This document shows positions 21,317 through 34,651 of a stretch of DNA of 64,000 nt, in pieces. The stretch lies in NCBI GenBank assembly GCA_026770575.1, contig MU657194.1, forward strand, positions 357,657-421,656, given 5' to 3'. A model generated the notes under the pieces. It had not been told where the DNA came from and made no database searches. It saw only the letters and a list, made by a program, of their open reading frames with translations. Numbering within the stretch: the first letter of the stretch is position 1; every line of letters begins with the position of its first letter. This DNA comes from Pelagophyceae sp. CCMP2097 (taxonomy: Eukaryota > Sar > Pelagophyceae). A program made the position numbers and the translations under genes.

Positions 21317-24300
21317 ATGGACGCCGTCGAGGGCGAGTGGCCGCCGCCGCCGCCGAGCGGCGGCGCGAAGCGGTCGCAGCGCGCGTACTACAGCGAGATG
21401 CTGTCGCAGGGCCTGTCCGAAGCCGAGGTGCTGAGCGCCTCTGGGTGTGCCATGGCGGACGCGCGGCTGTCGGCGTTCCCGGCGGCGGCGGCGCGGGCGA
21501 ATTTTGACTTTAGCCTGGTGCCGATCCACCAGTCTCACACGGTCTTCGAGGATTCCGCCATCGAGCCAAAGGTTATGACGGCATTTGTGCCCAAGCCAGG
21601 GTCGCTGCCGCGCAAGCTGGAGATCGAGCGGCGCAAGCGCCTGTACGAGGCGCAGGACGTCGAGACGCTGCTGCTGGCGCGCGGCATCGACTACTCGGCG
21701 CCCTACGCCTCGGCGCTGACGCATGAAGGCGCGGACCACGCGCCGGATGCGTTTGCAGCGCTGCCTTTGGCCTGGTTCGACAACTCTGATTTCGAGGTCC
21801 ACCAACCCCAAGCCTGGCTCGCCACGGGCCGAGACGCAGCCGGCGGACAGCGCGGCCTGCCTGCGAAAGTCCTCCGCCTCGGCGACGAGCTGCGCGAGGT
21901 CGGCGAGTGGTGGCGCGCGCAAGTCGTCGACTTTGATGAAAAACAAGACCGCTTCGTCGTCGACTTTTCCGGCGGCAAACGCATCAAGGGCGCCGGCAAC
22001 GCGCAACGCGAACAGCCGCAGACGCAGGAGTTGGAGCTCGTGCACCGCATCCACATTTGCTTCGTGCGTTGCCCGCGTCCAAAACGACGCGCGCGGGGAC
22101 CCGAGACGGACAACGGGGATGGTATAGAGGCCTGATACGAAGGATCTTCTGAACCGTGTCGCTTTGTAGGTCGCCGAGGACCCGTTTGAGTACGTGGAGC
22201 GCGTCGTGGACGCGCAGCAGCGGCGCGCTGCGGCGGCGGCGGTGCTCCTCCACAACCTCTACGTCGACTGCATGCCCGCAGAGGGCATCAAGCCGCTGGA
22301 CGGCGAGCTCTGCGCGAGGATTGTGGCGCTGGCTTTGAACACGAAGCTTTTAAGGCAGACGGTGGAAACGGCCGCGATTGTTGCAGAGGTGAACCAGGAC
22401 TACGTGCGGACTCTGAACAAAATCGTCTTCGTCGCGACGCACCGCAAGCTCGACGGCAAGGGCTCCGCGGGCGCCGAGCTCTTAGCGGGCGTGACTCTGC
22501 CCGCGGCGCAAGTGGCGCGGCCGGCGCGCGAGTCGGGCACGGTGGTGCTGCCCGCGGGGTGCTCCTTTTTGCGGGCCTACAACGAGTTTCGCTTCCACTC
22601 TTGCCTGACTCGGCCGGAGATCATCAAGATCATCGTGAACGTCCGAGGCGAGTGTTTGAAGATGGGTCACCTTCGCTTTTTCACGCACGTGACAAAATCG
22701 GTGCGCGTCGACGAGTTCGCCAACGCGCAGCACGAGGCGACGCAGTCCGTCTCTTCCCGGCTGCGCGAGGCCTGGCCGCAGTCTGTCTGCCAGCACATCC
22801 GGCAACAACTCAAGGACGTCAAGAAGGGGTGGTTCAACCTCGATGAGGCGAACAACGAGGTCTACGCCTTTTCAAAGCTCAACAAGTTCCTCCGCTTTGT
22901 AAACTTTATGATGCAAGACTCGATCCGCTTTTTGGTCGAAGCTTCGCTGAGAGCGTTTGCGGCCTACTTGACCAAGGCGTGCGACTGCGCCGTCTTCGTC
23001 AAGGGGCCGCGAGACGTGCAGACCCTGTACGCCGACGCCGAAAGCGCGCCGACCGCCAAGCAGAAGCGGCTGCCCTTGTTTGTTGTGGAGTTGGTCGAGG
23101 CCGACGCGGGTCCCTCGGCCACCTTTGGCTACGCCACCGACCTCTTGGTCTTCGAGGCGACGGCGCTCAAGTTTTTTGATGAGGCCATGGCCCTGACGCA
23201 GTCCATCGTGCAGGTGGAGCGGCGCGTGATGACGAAGCTGTTTTGGTCGCACGACCCGGTGATGATGAGCGTCCACCCCACCGAGTCGTGGGTCGTCGCT
23301 TTACGCGCGGACCTCGCCGAGACGCTCTCCAAAGCCAAGGAGCCTCTGCTTCGATACGCGGCCGTCTACGACGAGTTCATCCCGTTTTTGCGGCAGGACG
23401 TAGAATCGTACGTCCAACTGCAGCAGTCCAAGTACGGCGGCCCGGACCCGGGCACGAGAGAGGAGGAGCTCGGCGAGGCGCCGGTGCCGCCTTTAGACGT
23501 CGCGGCGCTGCAGAAGCTCGCAGAGGAGCACGTGCGCAAGCAGCGCGAGGTGGAGGCCAACGTGCCCGAGGCCGCGGTGACGGTGGGCATTTTTGCGGTC
23601 TCGGCAAAGTCGCTCTGCCGCCTCTTGGCGGACAAGCACGCCACCATCGCGTCGCGCTTGCTCGGCGTCGCCGCCGCGAGGACGACTCTACATGCCGAAG
23701 ACTCTACCCTGGCCTTTGAGAAGATTATGCAAAAGCTCTCCGTCAACCCGACCAACATCGAGGAACTCACTGCTTTACGGGCCTACGCCGAGTCGGTGCC
23801 CGAGGCGGTGGCGAAGCTGCAGCTCGTGATCGACTCGTCGATGTCCAACTATGAAGCTTTAGAAGGTGTACACCACAAGCTGGGCCCGGCCGAATTCCGG
23901 CTGCAATGGGAGGTTTTTGGATGGCCTAAAAAGGTTAATGACAAGTGCGCCGAGCTCGAGGACAAGTGCCTGAAGCTGGAGCGCGGCTACGAGGCCGCCA
24001 TGGACGAGGCGCAGGAGGAGTTTAGGGAGAAGCTCCGCGGCTACGCCGACGAGGTGGACAACCTCAAAGGCTTCCACGATCTCAAGCTCGTCGACCAAGT
24101 CTCGGCCCACGTCCGCCGCATTCAGGCCGACCTCGCCGCTGCCGAGGAGGAGGCGCGGACCTTCAACGCGCGCGAGATTCTGTTCGGCAAGGAGTGCACG
24201 CAGTACGTTTGCCGCCGTTTCGTCACCTTTTTCTTCCTTTTCGAGGAGCACACGGGGCATTTGCTGATGCTTAGGTACGACGAGCTGAAGGACGTTTCGA

Positions 24301-27300
24301 AGGCTTTTGAGCCGTACGCGAGCATGTGGACGATGGTCGACCTCTGGCTCCATTCTCAGAAAACGTGGCTCGGTGACGCCTTCCTCTCGTTAGACGCGCA
24401 GCAGATCGACACCGACACGACTACGATCTTTAGAGCGCTGACCAAGTGCGAAAAGGCGTTTGACGCGGCGCAGCTGGCCGGGTGCGGCGCCGTGGTGAAA
24501 GAGATCCTGCACCAAGTCAACGGCTTCCGGCCGCACGTCCCTTTGATCACGGCGCTTCGGCAGCAGGGCATGCGAGACCGCCACTGGGCGAACCTGTCTG
24601 ACAAACTTGGAGTGGAAGTGAAGCCCGACGAGACGTACACTTTAGAAACCATTTTCGGGATGAAATTAAACGACGCGAATTGTGTCGAGCTCATCACAAA
24701 GATCTCCGAAGTCGCGGGCAAGGAATTCGCAATCGAATCCTCGCTGGACAAGATGGAGGGCGCCTGGCGTGGCGTTTTACTGCAGGTGGAGGCGTACAAA
24801 GAGACGGGCACGGGCATCCTCAGAGGTATCGACGAGTACATGGCCCTCCTGGACGAGCACGTCACGACGACGCAGGCCATGACGTTTTCGGCGTTCAAGG
24901 GCCCCTTTGAGGAGCGGATCGACAAGTGGAACGCGGCGTTGCAGGTGGTTTCCGAGCTGGTGGACGAGTGGGTCGCTGTTCAAAAGAACTGGCTTTATCT
25001 GCAGCCCATCTTCGACAGCGCGGACATCAACAAGCAGCTGCCCGTCGAGGGCAAGCGCTTTGCAACGGTGGACAAGCACTGGAGGCAGACGCTGGCGGCG
25101 GCGGCCAACCCGGGCACCATGTGCATCGCCTTTTGCAACGATCACAAGCTGCTGGAGCGCTTCCGAGAGTCGAACAAGTTGCTGGACATGGTGCAAAAGG
25201 GCCTCTCCGACTACTTGGAGACGAAGCGCGCCGGCTTTGCCCGGTTTTACTTTTTATCGGACGGCGACCTCCTCGAAATTTTGAGCGAGACCAAGGACCC
25301 GCAGATGGTGCAGCCGCACCTGCGCAAGTGCTTCGAGGGCATCAAGTCGCTGAACTTCAAGGAGGACCTGACCATCGACTTCATGACGTCGTCGGAGAAC
25401 GAGGTGGTGAGGTTCGTCGGAGACGTCGACCCAAAAGGCAAGAACATCGAGGACTGGATGGTGGAGATCAACGTGGCCATGTGCGGCGCCGTGCGCGACC
25501 ACATGATCCGCGCCGTGCGCGCCTACGCCGACATGGCCCGGACGGAGTGGATGTGCAAGTGGCCGGGGCAGGTGGTCCTCAACGGGTCGCAGGTGCATTG
25601 GACAGCCGAAGTCGAGGCCGTCTTGTCTGCGAGCGGCCACGCGGGCATCAAGGACTACTACGGGCAGTCGGTCCAGCAGCTCGAGGCCATGGTCTTGTTG
25701 ATTCGAACGGACCTGAACAAGGGCCAGCGCACGACCGTCGGCGCCCTCGCCGTCATCGACGTCCACGCGCGCGACGTCGTCAAGGCCATGGGCGACTCTG
25801 GCGTCTCCTCGGTGACGGACTTTGACTGGCAAAGCCAGATGCGCTTCTACTGGGAGGGCGACGACGCGACGGGTGATCTCTGGGTGACCCAAGTCGAGTC
25901 AAAACGGGCCTACGGCTACGAATACCTCGGCAACTCGTTCAGATTGGTCATCACGCCGCTGACGGACAAGTGCTACCTCACGCTGATGGGCGCCTTGCAG
26001 ATGATCCTCGGCGGCGCGCCTGCGGGGCCCGCGGGCACGGGCAAGACGGAGACGACCAAGGATCTGGCAAAGGCGCTGGCCAAGCAGTGCGTCGTCTTCA
26101 ACTGCTCCGACGGTGAGCCACCTACTCCTTTTGGCATCGCAAAAATGAAAAGTGAAGACGCTTCTTTGCAGGCCTCGACTACCGCGCCATGGGCAAGTTC
26201 TTCAAGGGCCTGGCGTCGGCGGGCGCGTGGGCCTGCTTCGACGAGTTCAACCGCATCAACATCGAGGTGCTCTCCGTCATCGCGCAGCAGATCATGACGC
26301 TCCAGGGTGCGTGTCCAACGCCGCCCGACGGGGCAAACGTCTGTATCTGACGGGGCAAACGCGCGTATCTGAGGCCCGACCCTAGGCGCGGTGCAGCGCG
26401 GCGAGGACCGCATCATCTTCGAGGACACTGACATCAACGTGAACCCGGACTTTGCCGTGTTCATCACCATGAACCCGGGCTACGCGGGCCGCAGCGCTCT
26501 CCCCGACAATCTAGAGGCGCTGTTCCGGCCCGTGGCGATGATGGTCCCCGACTATGCTTTGATCGGCGAGATCATGTTGTTCTCCTTTGGGTACATGGAC
26601 GGTCGGAAATGCGCGAAGAAGATGGTGGCCACGTTCCGTTTGTGCTCCGAGCAGCTCTCGAGCCAAGACCATTACGACTACGGCATGCGCGCGGTGAAGA
26701 CGGTCATCACCGCCGCCGGCAACTTGAAGCAGGCGGCGCCCGACGAGAAGGAAGAGGCTCTCCTGCTTCGCGCGCTCCAGGACGTCAACATCCCAAAGTT
26801 CCTCGCGCACGACCTCCCGCTCTTCGACGGCATCCTTTCCGATCTGTTCCCGGGCATCCAGCGGCCGCCGTTCGACTACGGGCCCCTGATGTCGTCGTTG
26901 AAGCACGCGGTGGTGAGGCAGAATTTGCAAACGGTGCCAATATTCATGCGCAAGAACATTGAGCTTTATGAGATGATCTGCGTCCGGCACGGCCTCATGG
27001 TCGTCGGGCCCACGGGCGGCGGCAAGTCGAGCTGCATCAAGACGCTGGCCATGGCCCTCTCCGACCTGAAGACGGCCAAGATGGAGGGGTCTCGGTACGA
27101 GAAGGTGCACGTGCATCACCTCAACCCGAAATCCATCACCATGGGCCAGCTTTACGGCATGTTCGACGCGAACACGCACGAGTGGCAGGACGGCATCTTA
27201 GCCTCGCTCGTCCGCATGTGCATCAAGGACACGCGGCCTGATTTGCAGTGGTTGTTGTTCGACGGTCCGGTGGACGCCATTTGGATCGAAAACATGAACA

Positions 27301-30300
27301 CCGTTCTAGACGACAACAAGAAGCTGTGCCTCACTTCCGGCGAGATCATGTCCTTGTCGGACCCGATGACGATGATGTTCGAGCCCGAGGACTTGGCCGT
27401 GGCGTCGCCGGCGACGGTCTCCCGGTGCGGGATGATCTACATGGAACCGAGCTCCTTAGGACCGGACCCCATCATCCTCTCCTGGTTGCAAAGACTGCCG
27501 CCGCTGCTGGCGACGCCGGAGCACCGAATCCCACTCCAGTCGCTCTTCGACACTTACTACCGGCCCGCGTACGGCATCCTCCGCCGAAACTGCGTCGAGC
27601 CCTTCCCAACCGTCAACGGCGCTCTCCTGGACGGCCTGCTCAACCTTTTAGATTGCGCCATCTTCGACTTTTACCCGCGCGAGGGTGTCGAAGGTCAAGA
27701 TGTGGAAGCGGCCAAGAGGATGGAGACGCAATTAGAGGGTGTCTTCATTTTCGCCTTTATTTGGTCCATGTGCGCGACCGTGGACGCGCGAGGCAGAAAG
27801 GTCTTCGACCGCTGGCTTCGAGCCTTCCTCAACGTGCAGGGCTCGACGTATCCGATTCCGGATGCAGGATCGATTTATGATTATTGTTTCGACCGGGTTC
27901 TAGACAAATGGGTCCCCTGGATGGACACCGTCCCGCCCTACGAGTTCGACGCCCAGGCGACGTACGCCGAGTTGATCATCCCGACGCTGGACTCTGTGAG
28001 GTACACATATTTGTTGGATACGTTGGTGCGGCACGACAAGCACGTCCTGATGACGGGCCAGACGGGGACGGGCAAGACTGTCAACATCTCGCGGCACCTG
28101 CAGAACGGCGTGGGGGACGCCTACGTCCCCATCTTCGTGACGTTTTCTGCGCAGACGTCTGCGAACCAGATCCAAGATTTGCTCGACTCCAAGTGCGAGA
28201 AACGGAGGAAAGGCATCTTCGGACCGAGCGCGGGCAAGAAGTTCCTCTGCTTCGTCGACGACGTGCGCCCCCTATCGAAAACCCGGTGGCAAACTCGAAG
28301 CCCGAAAACGAGCAAGACTAGGTGAACATGCCCATGAAGGAGGACTACGGGGCGCAGCCACCCATCGAGCTCCTTCGCCAATGGTTCGACAACTCGGGGT
28401 GGTTCGACCGCAAGGCCTTGACCTTCCGCACGATCATCGACGTCACCTTCGTCTGCGCCTGCGGGCCGCCCGGCGGCGGCCGCAACGAACTGAGCGCGCG
28501 ATTTCCACGGCATTTCAACACGATTGGCTACACGGCCATGCAAGACGAGTCGATGCAGCTCATCTACGCGACGATCCTGGGCAACTTCATGCGCCTGCAG
28601 CGCTTCAAGGACGAGGTGGCCGAGTTGGCAAAGGGCGTGGTGGCCGCGACCATCGAGATTTATAATACCATCCTTTCAGACCTCCGCCCGACGCCTGCCA
28701 AGTCGCACTACCAGTTCAACCTGCGCGACATTTCCAAAGTCTTCCAGGGCATGCTGATGGTGACGTCGAGGCAGGTGAAGGAGGAGCGCGACTTCGTGCG
28801 GCTCTTCGCTCACGAGAATCATCGAGTTTTTGCCGACCGTTTGATAAACTCCGAGGACCATGCGTGGTTCGACGCCTTGGTGCAGAACACGGCGACGACG
28901 CACCTCGGCGAAGCGCACGCCGCGTCGATCGCCGACGGCGTCGTCGTCTTTGGAGACTTTATGGTGCCGGGCGCGGAACCGCGCGTGTACGAAGAGGTCA
29001 AGGACGCTTCCAACCTGCAGCCGACGATTGAAGAGTACTTGGGCGAGTACAACGCGGACTCGAAGCAGCCCATGCACCTTGTGATGTTCATGGACGCCAT
29101 ACAACACGTGGCTCGAATCTCGCGCGTGATTCGGCAACCAAAGGGCAACGTTTTACTTCTTGGCGTCGGCGGTTCCGGGAGGCAGTCGCTGTCCAAGCTG
29201 GCCACGTTCATGGCCGACTACCGCCTCTTCCAGATTGAGATCGCAAAGGGCTACGGCGTGGCCGAGTGGCGCGAGAACTTGAAGACGGTGCTATTACTCG
29301 CGGGCGTTTCGGCGCAGCCCGTCGTCTTCCTTTTCAGCGACACGCAAATCGTCACGGAGACGATGCTCGAGGACGTGAACAACGTTTTGAATACGGGGGA
29401 CGTGCCCAACTTGTACGGCCCGGAAGACATGGATCTCATCCTCTCGACGTGCAAAGCGGATTGCGTGCGCAAGCGCATCCAGCCGACCAAACTGAACATC
29501 TTCGCCACGTTCGTCGCGCGGGTTTTGGAGAACATGCACATGGTGCTCTGTATGTCTCCTCTCGGGGAAGCGTTCCGGACGCGCCTGCGCAAGTTCCCCT
29601 CTATCGTCAACTGCTGTACTATCGACTGGTTCGCGGAATGGCCAGAGGAAGCCCTCATGTCCGTCGCCACCAGGGCCATGACGGCCTCGGACGACTTTAC
29701 GCTGGGGGAGCACTTGGACTCTGTAGTCGGATTCGTGAAGCACGCCCACGTTTCGGTTGCGCGCATGTCGGAGAGGTTCAAGGCGCAGCTCGGGCGGCAC
29801 AACTACGTCACGCCGACTTCCTATCTGGAGCTGCTGTCGACGTACAAGGCCGTGCTGGGTTTGAAGAGGGCAGAAGTCGGGACTTTGAAGTCGAGGCTGC
29901 AGCTTGGCCTGGATAAGCTCATCTCCACTGCCACGCAGGTCGCGGGTCTGCAGGTGCAGCTGACGGAGATGCAGCCGGTGCTGATCAAGACGCAGGCTGA
30001 AGTTGAGGTGATGATTGTGAACATTGCGCGCGACAAGGCCGCCGCGGCCGAGACGCAGGCCATCGTCGCGGGCGAAGAGTCTTCGGCGCGGGAGAAGGAG
30101 GCCGAGACGCAGGCCATCGCCGACGACGCGCAGCGCGACCTCGACGAGGCGCTGCCGGCGCTGGAAGAGGCGGTCAAGTCGCTGAGCTCGCTGAAGAAGT
30201 CTGACATCGACGAGGTCCGGACCATGGGGAAGCCGCCTTTCGGCGTGCGCCTGACGATGGAGGCGTGCTGCATCATGTTCGGCGTCAAGCCGGATCTGGA

Positions 30301-33300
30301 GAAGGACGCCGCGACGGGGAAAAAGGTGCCGAATTACTTCAAGGCGGCGGGGAAGGAGCTTTTATCCCTGGGCCAAAAGCTCATCGACAAGATGAAGGCC
30401 TTTGACAAGGACAACATCCCGACGAAGATCATCGCGCAGATCCAGCCTTACATCGGGATGGAGGAGTTTATGCCCGAGGTGATCAAAAAAGCCTCGAACG
30501 CGTGCACGGCCATGTGCATGTGGGTGAGGGCCATGCACAAGTATCACGAAGTCAGCGTCATGGTCGAGCCGAAGAAGAAGCTCTTAGCAGAAGCGACGGA
30601 GTCGCTGACTCTCACAAAGGCGACGCTGGCAGAGGCCCAGGACAAGCTGCAGGCCGTCATGGCCAGGATTGCCGAGCTGGAAGCGAATTTCAAGCAAGCA
30701 AACGACAAGAAGGAGGAGCTCGTCCGCGACGTCGACGAGTGCTCCGCGCGCTTGTCGAGAGCGCAGAAGTTGATCGGCGGCTTGGGCGGGGAACGAAGCA
30801 GGTGGACCGAGTCGTGTGCCACTCTGGAGCAAAACTACACGGCCCTCGTCGGCGACTCCTTGGTCTCGTCGGCCATGATCGCGTACAGCGGCGCGTTCAC
30901 GCCCGACTTTCGCCGCAAACTCACCGCCGACTGGCAGGCCAAGCTGGAAGATTTGAAGCTGCCGCACTCTCCGCAGTGCGACATCCGGCAGACTCTGGCA
31001 GACCCGGTGGCCATCCGGCAATGGACCATCTGCGGCTTACCTCAGGACGGCCACAGTGTGGAGAATGGCATCATCATGTCGCGGGCGCGCAGGTTCCCGC
31101 TCCTGATTGATCCTCAAGGTCAAGCGAACCGCTTTATTAAGAATATGGGCAAGGACCCCAACTTTGCGGAAAACGGCATCGAGGTGACCAAGCTCTCGGA
31201 GAAGAACTTCCTCCGGACGCTGGAAAACGCCGTCCGGTTCGGCCGCTGGGTTTTGATCGAGAACGTGGGCGAGACGCTGGACGCGGCTTTGGAGCCTTTG
31301 CTTTTGCAGCAAAAGTTCGTCCAGGGCGGCACGGAGATGATCAAGATCGGGGACTCGACCATCCCCTGGAACGCGGCCTTTCGCTTCTTCATGACGACGA
31401 AGCTTACAAACCCGCACTACGCGCCCGAAGTCTGCGTCAAAGTTTCCCTGTTGAATTTCGCCATCACTCCCGTGGGCCTCGAGGACCAGCTCCTCGGCGT
31501 GGTCGTGGTCGAGGAGCGGCCGGACATGGAAGAGAAGAAGAACACTTTAGTCGTGTCGAACGCGAGCATGAAGAAGGAGTTGAAGGAGATCGAGGACTTG
31601 ATTCTGTACAAGCTCTCCAACTCGACGGGCAACATCCTCGACGACCACGAGCTGATCGAGACGCTGGCCTCGTCGAAGACGACTTCGACTGAGATTTCGG
31701 CAAAGGTTGCAGAGGCGGAGATTACCGAGCGGGAGATCGATCTCGCGCGCGAGAGGTACCGGCCCGTGGCCATCCGCGCGACGATCCTGTACTTTTCCAT
31801 CTGCGGCCTCGCCAGCGTCGATCCGATGTACCAGTATTCGCTGCAGTGGTTTACGAACCTTTTTTGTCTCGCGATCCGCCAGGCCGACCAGGAGGACCAC
31901 CTGGAGAAACGATTGACGATCCTCAACGACTTTTTCACCTACTTCGTCTACGTCAACGTCTGCCGCTCCTTGTTCGAAAAGGACAAGCTCCTGCTCTCGT
32001 TCATGATGGCCATTCGCATCCTGAGTGGCGCCAAGGAGGTGGATCCGCTCGAGTGGCGCTTCCTCATCTCGGGCAAGGGAAATTCGGCACCTTGCTCGAA
32101 TCTTGCGAACCCGGCGCCGACGCCGCAGGGGTGGGTCGACGCGCGCGTCTGGAGCGAGGTGAGCACGCTTTCGACCCTGGACTCGTTCGCCGGCTTCGAC
32201 GCCGATTTCATCACCTTCGTCGACGAGTGGCGAGGGTACTACGACGGCACGGAGCCGCATACGATGGCGTTGCCGGCCAAGTGGGACTTTTGCTTGAACT
32301 CGTTTCAGAAGCTGTGCGTTTTGCGGTGTTTACGCGCGGACAAGGTCCCCGAAGGGGTTATGGACTACGTCATGGAGAAGATGGGCCAGCGCTTCGTGGA
32401 GCCGCCGCCGTTCAACTTGCCCGCCTGCTACAAGGACTCTGCCAACCTGACGCCGCTGATCTTTGTGCTCTCCAAGGGCAGCGACCCGACAAAGGCCTTT
32501 AACGTCTTTTGCAAGGAGAATCGATTCGAGAAAAAGGTCAAGAAGCTCTCCCTCGGCCAGGGCCAGGGCAACAAGGCGACGCAGATGATCGAAGAGGCGG
32601 CGGTCAAAGGGACGTGGGTCTACCTCCAGAATTGTGAGTTGCTGCAAAGTTTGCCGCAAAGTTTTCTGGCAAGACGCGCGAACATCGTCGCACCTAGGCC
32701 ATTTGTACATCTCCTGGCTCGTGGAGCTGGAGCGCCTCTGCGACGCGCTCTCGGCGGACACGACTCATAAGGACTTTCGACTGTGGCTCACCTCCATGCC
32801 GGCCCAGCAGTTCCCCGTCTCCATCCTGCAAAACGGCGTCAAGATGACAAACGAGCCGCCAAAGGGTTTAAAGGCAAACTTGAAGTCGGTCTACTTCAAG
32901 CTCGACGACGCCAAGCTCCAAGCCACTTCGAAACCGCGCGAGTACCGGAAGCTCCTCTTCGCCTTGGTCTTCTTCCACGCCTCGTGCCAGGAGCGGCGCA
33001 AGTTCGGCGCGCTCGGGTGGAACGTGCCCTACGAGTTCAACGAGACGGATTTGGACATTTCCAGGGGCCAGCTGGAAATGTTCCTCGACTCGTACGACGA
33101 CGTCCCTTTCCGAGTCCTTTGCTTCTTGACGTCGTACATCAACTACGGCGGCCGCGTGACGGACTACATCGATATCCGCACCATCGACGTGGTCATCAAG
33201 TCGTTTTACCACCCGCGCATCTTTGTGCCCGGGTCCTCCTTCGACCCGCAGGGCGTCTACCAGTCCATCGACCCGGACCCGGATGCGCCGCACAAGGCGT

Positions 33301-34352
33301 ACATGGACTACATCGAGACGCTGCCGCTGACGGCGGGGCCCGGGATCTTCGGCATGCACGACAACGCCAACATTGCCTGCGCAATGAACGAAACGTTCTC
33401 CATGTTCGACACGCTCCTGCAACTCGAGTCCAGCGGCGGCGGCGGCGGCGGCGGCGGCACTTCTCGGGAGGATATCATTTCGCGAGACGTCGACGACATT
33501 CTCGGCCGCTTGGAGAAGAAGGGTTTGTTCGACATCGAAGCCATCGGCATGATGTACCCCGTCGTGTACAACGAGTCGATGAACACCGTCTTGATCCAAG
33601 AGTGCATCCGGTACAACAAGCTCATTGGCGTCATGCTGGAGACGCTGCCGTTGCTGGCAAAGGCTTTGAAGGGTCTCGTGGTCATGTCCAACGAGCTCGA
33701 GGCCATGGGCGACTCGATCGCCGTCGCGACCGTGCCGCAGGCCTGGGAGACCAAGGCGTATCCGTCGCTGAAGCCGCTGGCGGCCTGGGCGGCGGATCTG
33801 ATGGAGCGGCTCGACTTCGTGCTGACGTGGATCGAAAAGGGCGTCCCGGCCACGTTTTGGATCAGCGGCTTCTACTTCCCGCAGGCCTTTCTCACCGGGT
33901 CGATGCAAAACTTTGCGCGCGCGCAGTCGCTCCCAATCGACACCATCTCCTTTGACTTTATCATGCTCGAGACGTTCTCGGCGGACACCATATCGGACAA
34001 GCCGGCGTCCGGAGTCTACATCCGCGGCCTTTTCATGGAGGGCGCGCGGTGGGACCCCGAAATCAAATCTTTGAACGACTCCAAGCCCAAGCAGCTCTTC
34101 TCGCCGGCGCCGATCATGCACCTCCGGCCCGTCAAGGACCGCGCGCCCGTTTCGGGCGGCATTTATAGGTGTCCCGTCTACAAGGTGCTCTCGCGCGCCG
34201 GCGTGCTCTCCACGACGGGGCACTCGACGAACTTTATTATGTGGATCGAGATGCCCTCCAACCGAGAGGACGAGATCAACAACGACGGCAACGTCGACCA
34301 GCTCTGCTGGGTCAAGGCCGGCGTCGCCGCCTTTTGCTCCCTCAAGTTCTAA
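21317..34352 (+). CDS. DNAH1: Axonemal inner-arm dynein heavy chain, DNAH1 type
   Basis: Six exons: 21317-22063, 22170-26112, 26172-26306, 26386-28262, 28322-32633, 32698-34352. Every junction has GT...AG ends and consistent phase, giving 4222 aa, the normal length for the family. The N-terminal tail shows [16 protein letters not shown] and [14 protein letters not shown], features I associate with DNAH1 specifically. Motor P-loops: AAA1 [14 protein letters not shown] (about residue 1530), AAA2 GPTGGGKSS (1815), AAA3 GQTGTGKT (2165), AAA4 GVGGSGRQS (2514; Arg for Lys). The coiled-coil stalk and microtubule-binding domain span about 2740-3070, and the C-terminal domain ends [11 protein letters not shown] glycine run sits in a C-terminal loop (33431-33460). 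No frameshift or stop is seen, so a working flagellar motor is inferred. Single-headed inner-arm dyneins shape the ciliary bend. Confidence 0.96.
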
Positions 34353-34651
34353 TCGGACGCCCCCTGTGCCGCCGAGACGCCCGGCCTCCGGGGAATCCGC
34401 AATGGGAGACGCCCAGCCAACCCGGGGGCAGGCCAGAAGGAGGACCCTCCGCGACGGAGCCCGCGCCGCGCTTCGAGGGGGGGGGGGTACGCCCATCTCC
34501 CCGTGTAGCAGGCCCTTCGCGACTCGCCTGCGTCGCTGCCCGGTGTCGACAGCGCCGCGCGACGAGAGAATGCGACGAGCAAGTTTCGCTAAAATAAAGG
34601 TATTTTGGCGACCTCTGTGCCAGCGCGTCCCGACCGTGCGACTCGGGTGAA

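Noticed and set aside
25980..26470. Break between dynein ORFs as a pseudogene signal
   Set aside because: Introns at 26113-26171 and 26307-26385 restore the conserved AAA1 sequence exactly and in phase.
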